This document shows positions 46,573 to 54,753 of a DNA stretch of 64,000 nt, in pieces (positions within the stretch are counted from its first letter, which is position 1; the number at the start of each line of letters is the position of its first letter). The notes beneath the pieces were generated by a model. The model was not told where the DNA came from. It searched no databases and was given only the letters and a program-made list of their open reading frames with translations. Location of the stretch: positions 1,736,001-1,800,000 of the forward strand of contig NZ_CP047950.1 in assembly GCF_014280075.1 (NCBI RefSeq), given 5' to 3'. The stretch is from Synechococcus sp. A15-62. GTDB taxonomy: Bacteria > Cyanobacteriota > Cyanobacteriia > PCC-6307 > Cyanobiaceae. The position numbers and the translations under genes are program-made.

Positions 46573-47820
46573 TCAGGCCACCAAGCGCCGGAAGGTTTTC
46601 TTGCCCAGCTGCAGCACCTTGCCCTCCAGCTCCGCCGCTGAGGCGAACTCCTGATTGGGATCGGTGATCTTCTCCCCCTCCAGCCGCACCGCACCGCCCT
46701 TGATCTGACGGCGGGCTTCGCTGCTGCTGGCGCAGATGCCCACGGCACTGAACAAATAGAAAGCCTTGGCCGGGAAGTTCACCTCCGCCAGCGACGCCTC
46801 GGGCACATCAGCGCCGGCATCACCGCTGCCGCCCACCAGGGTGGCGGCATCGCTCTGGGCCTTCTGGGCTGCTTCGATGCCATGACGGCTGGCGGTCACT
46901 GCCAGGGCCATCGCCTTCTGCTTTTCGCGTGGGTTCTCCGGCAAAGAGGCCAGATCCAGGTCGGTCAGCAAGGTGACGTAGTCGTCGATCGCCCCGTCGC
47001 CGACCTTCTCGAGCTTGGAGTACATCGAGAGCGGGTCTTCCTCCAGCCCCACCACGTTGCCAAGGCTCTTGCTCATCTTCTGAACCCCGTCCAGACCCAC
47101 CAGAATCGGCAGCAGCAGGCCGAACTGGGTGCCCTTGTTGAAGTGGCGCTGCAGGTCGCGGCCCATGGCCACGTTGAACTTCTGGTCGGTGCCGCCCAGC
47201 TCCACATCCGCATTCACCGCCACCGAGTCGTAGCCCTGCAGCAGCGGGTAGAGGAATTCATGCAGGGCGATCGGGGTGCCGCTGCCGTAGCGCTTGGAGA
47301 AGTCGTCCTTGGCCAGCATCTGGCCCACGGTGCCGGTGCCGAGCAGGCCGATCACCGCCGGCAGATCCATGCCCTCCAGCCACTCAGAGTTGTATCGCAC
47401 CTCCAGGCGGCCGGGGGTTTCGAAATCGAGCAGCGCCGTTTCCTTGGGCTGGTCTTGCCCCAACTGGCGCAGATAGGTGGAGGCGTTGGCGGCCACCTGC
47501 TCCTTGCTCAGCTGCACCCGCGTGGCGCTCTTGCCGGTGGGATCACCGATCCGCGCCGTGAAATCGCCGATGATCAGCACCGCCGTGTGGCCCGCATCCT
47601 GGAAGGCCCGCAATTTGCGGAACAGAATGCTGTGACCCAGGTGGATGTTGCTGCCAGTGGGGTCAATGCCCAGCTTCACCCGCAACGGCCGGCCTTCTTT
47701 TTTGGCCTGGGCCAACCGGGCCGCTAGGGCCTGATCCGCATCACTGGGATCCCCGGCAGGGAACAGGTCGGCCATGCCCCGGGACAACCAATCCGGCAAC
47801 GACGGGATGGAGTCCGGCAT
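46573..47820 (-). CDS. tyrS: Tyrosyl-tRNA synthetase
   Basis: The 415-residue class I synthetase has HIGH-like [21 protein letters not shown], the tyrosine-binding region and a C-terminal S4 domain ([20 protein letters not shown]). I use ATG 47820 ([11 protein letters not shown]); a TTG 4 codons upstream is unlikely. It follows DUF1825 on the same strand with a 75-base gap. Confidence 0.96.
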   Translation of the reverse strand: MPDSIPSLPDWLSRGMADLFPAGDPSDADQALAARLAQAKKEGRPLRVKLGIDPTGSNIHLGHSILFRKLRAFQDAGHTAVLIIGDFTARIGDPTGKSATRVQLSKEQVAANASTYLRQLGQDQPKETALLDFETPGRLEVRYNSEWLEGMDLPAVIGLLGTGTVGQMLAKDDFSKRYGSGTPIALHEFLYPLLQGYDSVAVNADVELGGTDQKFNVAMGRDLQRHFNKGTQFGLLLPILVGLDGVQKMSKSLGNVVGLEEDPLSMYSKLEKVGDGAIDDYVTLLTDLDLASLPENPREKQKAMALAVTASRHGIEAAQKAQSDAATLVGGSGDAGADVPEASLAEVNFPAKAFYLFSAVGICASSSEARRQIKGGAVRLEGEKITDPNQEFASAAELEGKVLQLGKKTFRRLVA

Positions 47821-47895
47821 GGGGAGGCGCAACGAGCGAGCGCTGGCGATCGTACGAGTCTTGGCTCAGGTCGAGCTGGTTCAGCTGGGGCTGTT

Positions 47896-48225
47896 TCAGG
47901 TAGAGGGGGGCTGCTCGATCTGCGCCTTCATCCGCTCAAGCGTGGAGTTCATCTGATCGAACATCTGCTCGGGAGTGATGCCGAACTGGCTGAGCTGGGT
48001 GCGCAGCTGCTCCACCGTGAGCTTGGCCTGGAAATCCTCCGAGAGTTCAAAGCGCTTCATGAACACCCGATAACGGCCCATCAGCTCTTCCATCGTCTCG
48101 ATGAACTTCTTCTTGCCCTCCCGATCGAACTTGCCGTACTCACTGCCCAGCTGCATCAGCTGCTGGTAATCGCTGAACAGGCGCTTAGCTTCGTCCTGAA
48201 CGATGTCGGAATCGAAGAAGGCCAT
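47896..48225 (-). CDS. DUF1825 family protein
   Basis: The 109-residue helical protein matches the cyanobacterial DUF1825 pattern MAFFDSDIVQDEAKRLFSDY, GKFDREGKKKFIETMEELMG and QFGITPEQMFDQMN. The start at ATG 48225 is where the conserved sequence begins; the frame extends 24 codons further with unrelated sequence. Function is unknown. It diverges from the LuxR-type regulator. Confidence 0.88.
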   Translation of the reverse strand: MAFFDSDIVQDEAKRLFSDYQQLMQLGSEYGKFDREGKKKFIETMEELMGRYRVFMKRFELSEDFQAKLTVEQLRTQLSQFGITPEQMFDQMNSTLERMKAQIEQPPST

Positions 48226-48399
48226 CGTCGGCGTTGCGCACTGTTTCGGCAAAGTCTGCCAAGGATTCACCAGTGGCAACGGGGGTGATCGCCGCACCTT
48301 GGCTTGGCATCAGCGAAGGCGTTTTGTACGGTCTTGCTGACCCGCACCACCCTCTGGTGGCATCCGAATTCATGGTGAGTTTCGGGCCGCCTCCAGGAT

Positions 48400-49128
48400 G
48401 TGGACTTCACAGCTCAGCTCAGCGCGATGCGTGAGCTTCCCCAGCGCCACCGGCTCCTGTTGGAAAGGCGCCGCATCGTGGTGGCCTCCGCCGATCGCGT
48501 GTTGATCAGCGGCCTGGTGCACAGCCTCAACGGCATCGGCTCCCTGGTGGGGGCCGCCAGCACCGAAGCGGAAGCCCTCGCCTGTCTCAGCCACACAGCC
48601 GCTGATCTGCTGATCTGCAGCGACCAGCTCGAGCGCGGCAACGGCCCCTCCCTGGTGGCGGCTGCCAAGGCTCAGCAGCCCACCCTGCGCTGCCTGATGT
48701 TGATTCAACGCCCGTTGCTCAGCACGATTCACGCCGCGGCCAAGGCGCAGTGCGAAGGGCTCTGCAGCCATGAGCGAATCGGCAATGGCGGCCTGCTCAG
48801 CGTGCTGCGCGCCATGGAGAGCGATGGCAGCCACATGGATCCGGTGATTGCCGGCGTGGCCAACCACGACCGCGGCTCCAGAGGCGCCGCCCATCCCCTC
48901 AGCGACGTGTTGAGCCTGCGGGAAGAGGACGTGCTGCGCGGGCTCTGCAAAGGCCTCAGCAATCAGGAGATTGCCGATCAACTGCATCTCTCGATTGAAA
49001 CCACCAAGCACTGCGTCACCGGGCTGCTGCGCAAACTCGATGTCAAAAGCCGCACCCAGGCGGTGCTGATCGCCTTTCAGCGCAACCTGGTGGATCCACC
49101 GCTGCCGATTCCGCGCTGGACCCCCTAG
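48400..49128 (+). CDS. LuxR/NarL-type response regulator with degenerate receiver
   Basis: The C-terminal HTH is intact (LSLREEDVLRGLCKGLSNQE, IADQLHLSIETTKHCVTGLL). The N-terminal domain has receiver-like strands (RRIVVASADRVLISGLV, DLLICSDQL). The acidic pair is reduced to Ala-Asp, and the usual phosphoacceptor and lysine positions are not conserved. It may bind DNA independently of phosphorylation. Start GTG 48400 or ATG 48427; neither has a good ribosome site. No partner kinase lies beside it. Confidence 0.8.
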   Translation: MDFTAQLSAMRELPQRHRLLLERRRIVVASADRVLISGLVHSLNGIGSLVGAASTEAEALACLSHTAADLLICSDQLERGNGPSLVAAAKAQQPTLRCLMLIQRPLLSTIHAAAKAQCEGLCSHERIGNGGLLSVLRAMESDGSHMDPVIAGVANHDRGSRGAAHPLSDVLSLREEDVLRGLCKGLSNQEIADQLHLSIETTKHCVTGLLRKLDVKSRTQAVLIAFQRNLVDPPLPIPRWTP

Positions 49129-49171
49129 CCCTGAAGGAGCATCCTGAGGGGACTCCAACGGTGCAGACGCC

Positions 49172-49486
49172 ATGGTCAAACGCGCCGCCCTTACAGCCCT
49201 GGTGGTTCTCAGCGTCAGCAGCCTCGTTCAACGAGCAGGCTTCGCCGCCAGCGAGCGCACCACAGCTTTGGTAACCATCGCTGAGGCCAATGCCCGCTGC
49301 CTGGTCGAAACCGAACAAATGAAGGCCGCCAAGGTCCAAGACATCGCCACCCGGTTTCTAATCAGCAAAGGAGTGAGCGACGCCAACCGGAACGAGGTGA
49401 AAAGCGCTCCCGGCTACGACGATCTGATGCGCCAATACATCGACGAACAGGGGGGGTGTGAGGAGCTTGTGCGCCAGCTGCGCTGA
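49172..49486 (+). CDS. Small secreted protein of unknown function
   Basis: The 104-residue protein has an N-terminal signal (MVKRAALTALVVLSVSSLVQ, then RAGFAAS) and a helical mature part with two cysteines (ARCLVE, GGCEEL) that could form a disulfide. It contains FLISKGVSDANRNEV. No family is recognised. It follows the LuxR-type regulator by 43 bases and could be part of its transcription unit. Confidence 0.65.
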   Translation: MVKRAALTALVVLSVSSLVQRAGFAASERTTALVTIAEANARCLVETEQMKAAKVQDIATRFLISKGVSDANRNEVKSAPGYDDLMRQYIDEQGGCEELVRQLR

Positions 49487-49534
49487 CGCGGCCCCTGCAC
49501 CCTCGTTAAGGTCGGCCCATCTCGGCTGAGCAGC

Positions 49535-50104
49535 ATGCCCCGCAGCCACTGGTTGGATCCCCTGGCCAGGCGGGTGCTGCAGGCCACAGGGCAGCTGCCA
49601 GCAACACCCCAGCCGGCGTTGCCGCAGCCTGAACCGATCGCGCCCGAGCCGCCGGCCTGGGTGATGGATGTGAACCGGGCCAGCCGCGATCAGTGGCTGC
49701 AGCTGCCCGGCTGCAGCCGGGACACAGCCGATCTGCTGGTGCGCCTGCAGCGGGGTGGGGTGCAATTCGCCAGTGCCGATGATCTGTTCCGGCTGCTGGA
49801 GCTGCCGAGCGATCTGGCCAGGCTCTGGAGCCCCCATCTGCTCTTCCAGTGGCACGGCGATGCTCCACCGCAGCCGCAGACCGCTCCCCTCGACCTCAAC
49901 AACGCCAGCGACGATCAGCTGGCCCTGCTCGGCTGGCCGGAACAACGGCTGGCCAACCTGATGCGGGAACGCCGGCGCGCTGGTTTCAAGGATCTGGCCG
50001 ATCTGCAGGAGCGGCTCTGCCTGCCCGCCAGCAGCGTGGAAGCCCTGATCGGCCGAGTGAGTTTCGGCAGCCGCCGTGCCGGGCCCAGCCTGCCGCTGCC
50101 CTGA
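49535..50104 (+). CDS. Helix-hairpin-helix (ComEA-like) protein
   Basis: The 189-residue protein has two tandem HhH-like modules: MDVNRASRDQWLQLPGCSRD near residues 44-63 and LDLNNASDDQLALLGWPEQR near 118-137. These resemble the N-x-A-x-x-x-x-L motif of ComEA, which binds DNA. It has no signal peptide or helix anchor, so it is probably cytoplasmic. It overlaps the following GIY-YIG-like gene by one base. Confidence 0.75.
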   Translation: MPRSHWLDPLARRVLQATGQLPATPQPALPQPEPIAPEPPAWVMDVNRASRDQWLQLPGCSRDTADLLVRLQRGGVQFASADDLFRLLELPSDLARLWSPHLLFQWHGDAPPQPQTAPLDLNNASDDQLALLGWPEQRLANLMRERRRAGFKDLADLQERLCLPASSVEALIGRVSFGSRRAGPSLPLP

Positions 50105-50676
50105 TGCAGGGGGATCTCTTCTCCACCGGCGCGCTGGCCTTCAGCAACGGGCCCGACCTGCCCCTGCAACGGGAGCAGCTGCTCGCCTGGCAAGAGCGGC
50201 TGCATGCCCATCAGGCGCCGCTGTTCCGTGGAGAAAGCGCCGGCGCAGCCCAGGGGGATCTATTCGGTGCCAGCCCCGATGACGCTGCCACGGCCATCAA
50301 TCCACTGGCCCTGACCCCCCTGGCGATGAGTTTCTGGCGCTGGCCGGAGCCGTCGCACCGCGGAGCAGCGATCTACCTGGTGATGGACAGGCCAGCCCAG
50401 CTGGAGCAGCCGCTTCTGCTGTATGTGGGCGAAACCCTGGCCGCCGAGCGCCGCTGGAAAGGCGATCACGACTGCAAGGCCTACCTCGCCGCCTACGGCG
50501 AAGCCCTGCAGCGCTGTGAGCTCAGCGCCCAGCTGAGCATCCGCTTCAGCTGTGATGTGCCCAAGGCCACCCGCGCCCGGCGGGCCCTGGAACAACAGCT
50601 GATCCAACGCTGGTGGCCTCCGTTCAACAAGGAAACCCGCCAGCGCTGGGCCACCCCCTTCACAGCCGAGCTCTAA
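50104..50676 (+). CDS. GIY-YIG-like nuclease-fold protein
   Basis: The 190-residue protein from ATG 50104 has a low-complexity N-terminal half and a C-terminal domain like GIY-YIG nucleases: AIYLVMDR (GIY strand), LLLYVGETLAAERRWKG (YIG plus Arg), RRALEQQLI (catalytic Glu) and WWPPFNKET (Asn). I place it there by motif only. It is coupled to an HhH DNA-binding protein by a 1-base overlap, consistent with a DNA-related function. Confidence 0.6.
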   Translation: MQGDLFSTGALAFSNGPDLPLQREQLLAWQERLHAHQAPLFRGESAGAAQGDLFGASPDDAATAINPLALTPLAMSFWRWPEPSHRGAAIYLVMDRPAQLEQPLLLYVGETLAAERRWKGDHDCKAYLAAYGEALQRCELSAQLSIRFSCDVPKATRARRALEQQLIQRWWPPFNKETRQRWATPFTAEL

Positions 50677-50731
50677 GACCGAACCCATCGCACGGGATCG
50701 CTACGCTCATCCTTTGTTGACGCGTCCACCC

Positions 50732-52201
50732 ATGCGCTTCTCCCTGTCCTCCGCCGGTTTGCAGGAGTGGAACGGCGATGTGCTGGCGGTGGGACTGCCC
50801 CAGGGCGATGTCGACGCCACGGCAACGTCCCTGGAACAACGCTTTGCCGGCATCACCGATGCCCTCAAGCAGCAGGAGTTCAAAGGCAAGCCCGGGGACC
50901 AACTGGTGATCACGCCCCTCGGTGGGGGACCGCAACGGCTGGTGGTGCTGGGTCTGGGCGAGAGCGACGCCATCGATACCGACCGCCTGCGCGGTGCCGC
51001 CGCCCGGGCCGCCAAAGCCGCCATCGGTTGTGAAGGCAGCCTGGGCCTGCAACTGCCCTGGGCGGGAAGCGATGCCCAAGAAGCTGCCCGGATCTGCGCT
51101 GAAGCGGTGCGGCTCTGCCTCTACAAAGACCAGCGCTTCCGCAAGGAGCCGGACCCGCGCCGGATCCCTGAGGCTCTGGAGCTGATCGACCTCAACCCCG
51201 CCGCCGAAAGCGGCTTTGAGGCGGTGAATGCCACCTGCGCCGGTGTGGAACTGGCCCGGGAGCTGGTGGCGGCCCCCCCGAACGTGGTCACCCCGGCCGC
51301 CCTCGCCGACACGGCTGCTGGCATCGCCAAGGACCACGGCCTTGAGCTCAAGGTGCTCGAGCGCAGCGACTGCGAAGCCAAGGGCATGGGTGCCTTCCTG
51401 GCCGTGAGCCAGGGCTCCGATCTGCCGCCCAAGTTCATCCACCTGATCTATCGCCCCGAGGGCGAGGTGAAACGCCGCGTTGCCCTGGTGGGCAAAGGCC
51501 TCACCTTCGATTCCGGCGGTTACAACCTCAAGGTGGGTGCAGCCCAGATCGACATGATGAAGTTCGACATGGGCGGCAGTGCCGCTGTGCTTGGTGCCAT
51601 GCGCAGCATCGCCGAACTCAAGCCAGCCGGCGTTGAGGTGCACATGGTGGTGGCCTCCTGCGAAAACATGGTGAATGGCTCCGCCGTCCACCCCGGCGAC
51701 ATCGTTAAGGCCGCCAACGGCATGACGATCGAGATCAACAACACCGACGCCGAAGGCCGGCTGACCCTCGCCGATGCCCTGCTCTACGCCTGTGAGCAGA
51801 AGCCCGATGCCGTGGTTGATCTGGCCACCCTCACCGGAGCCTGCGTCATTGCTCTGGGGGATGAGATGGCCGGACTGTGGTCCAACCACGACGATCTGGC
51901 AGAGGCCCTCGATGCTGCCGCTCAGACCGGCGGGGAAGGGCTCTGGCGCATGCCACTGCGGCAGTCCTACAAGGATGGATTGAAGTCGTTGCTGGCCGAC
52001 ATGAAGAACACCGGCCCGCGACCCGGCGGTTCGATCACAGCGGCCCTGTTCCTCAAGGAGTTCGTGGCAAAAGACACCGCCTGGGCCCACATCGACATCG
52101 CCGGGCCGGTCTGGAGCGACAAGGGCAAAGGCGTCAATCCCGCTGGTGCCACCGGCTACGGCGTGCGCACCCTGGTGAACTGGGTGCTGGCCCAGTCATG
52201 A
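50732..52201 (+). CDS. pepA: Leucyl aminopeptidase (M17)
   Basis: The 489-residue cytosolic aminopeptidase has the M17 metal and catalytic motifs: GKGLTFDSGGYNLK (Lys, Asp), MKFDMGGSAAVLGAM, NTDAEGRLTLADAL (Asp, Glu, Arg) and the C-terminal WAHIDIAGPVW. It removes N-terminal residues during peptide turnover; in some bacteria homologues also bind DNA. ATG 50732 (MRFSLSS) is preferred over an upstream TTG. It overlaps the next gene by 4 bases. Confidence 0.95.
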   Translation: MRFSLSSAGLQEWNGDVLAVGLPQGDVDATATSLEQRFAGITDALKQQEFKGKPGDQLVITPLGGGPQRLVVLGLGESDAIDTDRLRGAAARAAKAAIGCEGSLGLQLPWAGSDAQEAARICAEAVRLCLYKDQRFRKEPDPRRIPEALELIDLNPAAESGFEAVNATCAGVELARELVAAPPNVVTPAALADTAAGIAKDHGLELKVLERSDCEAKGMGAFLAVSQGSDLPPKFIHLIYRPEGEVKRRVALVGKGLTFDSGGYNLKVGAAQIDMMKFDMGGSAAVLGAMRSIAELKPAGVEVHMVVASCENMVNGSAVHPGDIVKAANGMTIEINNTDAEGRLTLADALLYACEQKPDAVVDLATLTGACVIALGDEMAGLWSNHDDLAEALDAAAQTGGEGLWRMPLRQSYKDGLKSLLADMKNTGPRPGGSITAALFLKEFVAKDTAWAHIDIAGPVWSDKGKGVNPAGATGYGVRTLVNWVLAQS

Positions 52202-52434
52202 GCCGCTCCCCGGTGCGCTGGTACATCAAGGCCCAGTTGGGGGTGCTACTGCTCCCGGTTGGCCTCTGCCTGTTCGGCGAGGCGGTGAGCCGGAAGGTGG
52301 TTCAGATGCTGGGCAAGGACGCAGGCCCCTGGTTCTGGTACGGAACCCTCAGCCTGATCTGCATCAATGCCGGCATTGGCCTGATGATCGACAGCGGACT
52401 GACCCGAGGATTCCCGGGACGACGTCAGAGCTGA
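52198..52434 (+). CDS. Small two-helix membrane protein after pepA
   Basis: The 78-residue protein has two hydrophobic segments (LGVLLLPVGLCLFGEAV and FWYGTLSLICINAGIGLMI) and basic ends. No named family is recognised. The ATG overlaps the pepA stop by 4 bases (ATGA), so it is co-translated. It converges directly on the next gene without a gap. Confidence 0.7.
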   Translation: MSRSPVRWYIKAQLGVLLLPVGLCLFGEAVSRKVVQMLGKDAGPWFWYGTLSLICINAGIGLMIDSGLTRGFPGRRQS

Positions 52435-52617
52435 TCAGGAGGCAACCGGCTGCAGTTCGAGCGAACGATCCGGGGTTTCAAGTGCATGGATCTGCCACCG
52501 TGCTCGCTCAGAGCAGGTTTCCAACACACGATCAAGATCGTCTGACGCGTGCTTCGGTGACGCGTAGGGACCGATATGACGGGTGCCAAGACCATCCTTA
52601 ATGGTCAGCAGATACAT
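52435..52617 (-). CDS. 60-residue protein of unknown function
   Basis: The frame MYLLTIKDGLGTRHIGPYAS... begins at ATG 52617 behind a strong AGGAGG ribosome site. The product is soluble, with a beta-strand start and a helix (DDLDRVLETCSERARWQIHA). This looks like the small single-domain proteins common in picocyanobacteria. No function can be assigned. Confidence 0.7.
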   Translation of the reverse strand: MYLLTIKDGLGTRHIGPYASPKHASDDLDRVLETCSERARWQIHALETPDRSLELQPVAS

Positions 52618-52806
52618 ACAACCCTCCTCTCACCAGCAGATCGTAAGCGTGGCTCGAAGCTTGGTCGATGGCCGGAAACCCGTCTGTTCACTGAGAACTT
52701 GCTGAATCATTCAGGTTGTCGCGCTTAATCTTTTCAACAGGTTGAGTGTTGGTTTCTTAAGGAATTCGACCAGATTTGATCAAGTAACGGCCCACTCAAA
52801 TCCCAT

Positions 52807-52834
52807 AGAGCGATCTGAAAGCTCTCGCTTTTTT
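52807..52834 (+). terminator. Intrinsic terminator candidate (plus strand)
   Basis: AGAGC (52807-52811) pairs with GCTCT (52821-52825), followed by CGC and six T. A plus-strand message, perhaps read through from pepA, would end here, antisense to the 60-residue gene. The stem is short. Confidence 0.4.
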
Positions 52835-52835
52835 C

Positions 52836-52976
52836 TTGGGTCCCTCACAGCAGGGATGTTTTGTCGCGATGGCGACGACCAGCCTCAGGAGCCCAGGCCA
52901 TCCTTCGGATGCTTCTTTCGGTGAAGGGGCAATGCGTCGATCGCGGGGGTGCCTAGGGGAACACCCCCTTTTTTTT
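52836..52976 (+). ncRNA. Candidate structured small RNA ending in a strong terminator
   Basis: In the 364-base gene-free stretch 52618-52981 I see no coding frame with support. This segment has successive hairpins: GTCGC/GCGAC (52863-52876), CATCC/GGATG (52899-52911), and a final GGGGGTG/CACCCCC (52945-52968) followed by eight T. The last is a textbook intrinsic terminator on the plus strand with no gene before it. A promoter was not convincingly found. It does not match 6S, tmRNA or SRP RNA signatures that I know. Confidence 0.45.
52945..52976 (+). terminator. Strong intrinsic terminator (plus strand)
   Basis: A 7-bp GC-rich stem (52945-52951 with 52962-52968), 10-base loop and eight T make this the clearest terminator in the window. 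Preceding A-rich sequence on the minus strand is not followed by T after the stem, so direction is plus. Confidence 0.85.
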
Positions 52977-52981
52977 GGCAA

Positions 52982-53134
52982 TCAGCCCACCAGGACAAGG
53001 CCGACGTTGAGAATTGCCAGCCCCACCAAGAACACCGCCGCCAACAACGCCGCTTCGGGGAAGAATTTGGCAATCACAAATCCCACCCCGAGAAACACCG
53101 AGGAAATCACGATGGCGGTGAGGTCCGTTCCCAT
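52982..53134 (-). CDS. 50-residue membrane protein (two hydrophobic segments)
   Basis: From ATG 53134 the product is MGTDLTAIVISSVFLGVGFV... with hydrophobic stretches at about 6-22 and 28-48 separated by a short charged/aromatic loop (AKFFPEAA). It is almost wholly membrane-embedded. Longer starts upstream add 24 polar residues and are less likely. No family is recognised; small proteins of this kind are common in picocyanobacteria. Confidence 0.65.
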   Translation of the reverse strand: MGTDLTAIVISSVFLGVGFVIAKFFPEAALLAAVFLVGLAILNVGLVLVG

Positions 53135-53230
53135 CGAAGGGCGCTGACAGGCTGCTTCCCACGATGACGAGATCCCGCGCGAATCGTGATCGCCGAACCC
53201 GTTCACCCCATAACAAACCCTTGCCGGGAC

Positions 53231-53398
53231 CTACTTGGTATAGGTGACGCCTCGGTAGGTGAGGGTGCGCTGGCCTTCGCGCAGGAGCTCCTGGCGGCAG
53301 GTGTTGTCGTGCTCGCGCCGGTAGGTCAACTCAACGCAGACCTTGGGTGCTGATGGTGCTGCTTCGTAGGTGTGACCTCGATAAAGAAGTGCCGTCAT
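53231..53398 (-). CDS. DUF4278 family protein
   Basis: From ATG 53398 the 55-residue protein starts MTALLYRGHTYE and ends RTLTYRGVTYTK: two copies of the YRGxxY motif that defines DUF4278. The middle is polar with two cysteines (KVCVEL, NTCRQEL). The family is nearly confined to cyanobacteria and unstudied. A leader with three hairpins and a promoter-like box lies upstream (53419-53505). Confidence 0.85.
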   Translation of the reverse strand: MTALLYRGHTYEAAPSAPKVCVELTYRREHDNTCRQELLREGQRTLTYRGVTYTK

Positions 53399-53418
53399 TG
53401 GATGTTCCTCGAGAAAAC

Positions 53419-53505
53419 CCAAGTCCCCGTTCCGTGACTTGGAGCGTCTGCGCCCCCGCAAGCAGGGGTGAACGTTTTGTAGCGGTTGCTACAAACACAT
53501 TTATA
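53419..53505 (-). promoter_or_regulatory. DUF4278 gene promoter with operator-like palindrome and hairpin leader
   Basis: On the minus strand a -10-like TATAAA (53505-53500) is followed by a perfect 8-bp palindrome TTTGTAGC-AACC-GCTACAAA (53495-53476), overlapping the likely start of transcription. Two more hairpins follow in the leader: CCCCTGC/GCGGGG-type near 53452-53467 and CCAAGTC/GACTTGG (53442-53419). This arrangement suggests repressor binding or post-transcriptional control. Confidence 0.45.
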
Positions 53506-53555
53506 GACCAGCCGCCAGCCCCGCGTTGCTCGAGCGGATACACGCCAGCCCTCGA

Positions 53556-53846
53556 TCAGCGCTCCTCGCAGACGGGCGCACTGGCAGGCCATCCATCCAT
53601 CGACCAGATCACGTCAGAGACCGCATCGGCGTTGATCCACTTGATGACGCCGGTGTCCACGTCAGCCACCTGAAACAAGGACGGGAGCCTGGGATGGCGA
53701 GCACTCCCCTCACAGAAGATCACTTGCCCCATCCACCAATCCCCCTGATCAAGGTGATCTCCACCCACAATCACGAAGTGCCCTGGGCGGACATGAAGGA
53801 ACGGAGCTTCCGCCTTCACCGCGAGATCGCCGTGATCAACCGACAT
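53556..53846 (-). CDS. DUF3104 family protein
   Basis: From ATG 53846, behind AGAGG seven bases upstream, the 96-residue protein reads MSVDHGDLAVKAEAPFLHVR, then GHFVIVGGDHLDQGDWWMGQ and FQVADVDTGVIKWINADAVS. These are the conserved blocks of DUF3104, a small beta-rich family from marine picocyanobacteria. Function is unknown. The open frame runs 39 codons further upstream without similarity. Confidence 0.8.
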   Translation of the reverse strand: MSVDHGDLAVKAEAPFLHVRPGHFVIVGGDHLDQGDWWMGQVIFCEGSARHPRLPSLFQVADVDTGVIKWINADAVSDVIWSMDGWPASAPVCEER

Positions 53847-54078
53847 GCACACCTCTCGAGCTGGTACACCTGTACTCATAGCCACGGTGACACTTGTTTG
53901 GCAACCAGAAGATGGGAGCTGGCGCCGGGGTTCAGGTGTGTTGCCAGACTCTGACGTAAGCACTTTTGCTCCCTGGACGTGGATCGATGGGTGTCTAGGT
54001 TTCGACAGTCCTCAGTTCTGTAGGCCCCCTTTCGATCGCACATGGTCCTGACCCTGATGCTGTCGAGAACGCCAATCG

Positions 54079-54225
54079 ATGACTGACCGCACCCTCAGCA
54101 TTTCCAACGCACTGCGCGAAGCGCAGCTGCAGCGCCTGGAAGCCTCCCTGGCCGCCAAGGCGGCATCCAAGCCTCAGGCCACAACACAGCCAGCTAAAGA
54201 CAAGGACCCAGAAGCACGCGACTGA
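54079..54225 (+). CDS. 48-residue helical protein of unknown function
   Basis: ATG 54079 opens a 48-codon frame MTDRTLSISNALREAQLQRL with a helical, Ala-rich middle (EASLAAKAASK) and a Lys/Asp tail. Codon use is like the neighbours. The ribosome site is weak (GAGAA). An antisense frame overlaps it but has unlikely composition. Moderate support only. Confidence 0.4.
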   Translation: MTDRTLSISNALREAQLQRLEASLAAKAASKPQATTQPAKDKDPEARD

Positions 54226-54309
54226 TCGCAACAGTCCTCACGCATTCCTTGATCAGATCGGCATATTGATGGACATCCGGCGCCTGCCGATGTTCTCAAG
54301 TGCTGTGCT

Positions 54310-54423
54310 GTGGAGTCACTGCTCTCGATCCTGTTGGGTGTCACCCTCGCCTGGGCGATCACACGGGTGATCATCTGGCTGAGCGATCGGGCTCGCTTAC
54401 GGGGGCGGTCTGCGGAAGATTAA
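54310..54423 (+). CDS. 37-residue single-helix membrane peptide
   Basis: GTG 54310 starts a frame MESLLSILLGVTLAWAITRV then IIWLSDRARLRGRS, with one long helix and a basic tail. It looks like a real membrane peptide by composition, but no ribosome site is obvious. It is 18 bases upstream of the interrupted gene that follows, so the two could be co-transcribed. Confidence 0.4.
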   Translation: MESLLSILLGVTLAWAITRVIIWLSDRARLRGRSAED

Positions 54424-54441
54424 GGCTGCCATCCTTGAGCG

Positions 54442-54735
54442 ATGGACCGATCCCCTGCAGAACAGGAACTCAATCGCATTGAGCGTGAACTGGATATGAA
54501 CTAACCGCCCGGAGGGAAACCACCCGTAAAGCGAGGTGGTAGTCAGAGTGGAAAGTCAGGCAACCGATCCCTGGATGCCGTGCTGGTCACAGCGCTGCTG
54601 CTGGTCGCTGTTGCCGCATCACTGGTGTTCGCAGGCCAACTGAGCAAGGATCAACGCATGCAACTGACGGCTGGTTCCGTCGGTGGAGCTGTTGGCCTGT
54701 TGCTGGGCTATGGCGTCGGCAGGCTGAGGCCTTAA
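54442..54735 (+). pseudogene. Small membrane protein gene interrupted by an in-frame TAA
   Basis: One frame runs 98 codons from ATG 54442 to TAA 54735 with a single internal TAA at 54502-54504. The first part is MDRSPAEQELNRIERELDMN. After the stop it continues PPGGKPPVKRGG then two membrane helices (LDAVLVTALLLVAVAASLVF and LTAGSVGGAVGLLLGYGVGR). No good start exists between the stop and the helices except an internal GTG. The continuity implies a nonsense mutation, or a sequence error, in a gene that was once intact. Confidence 0.65.
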
Positions 54736-54753
54736 GACCACTGGAACTGAGCG

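Noticed and set aside
50660..52090. A 476-codon minus-strand frame across pepA
   Set aside because: Antisense shadow of pepA with no recognisable domain.
52742..53147. Short plus-strand frames between the 60-residue gene and DUF4278
   Set aside because: They cross two terminator-like hairpins or are antisense to the 50-residue membrane gene, and lack ribosome sites.
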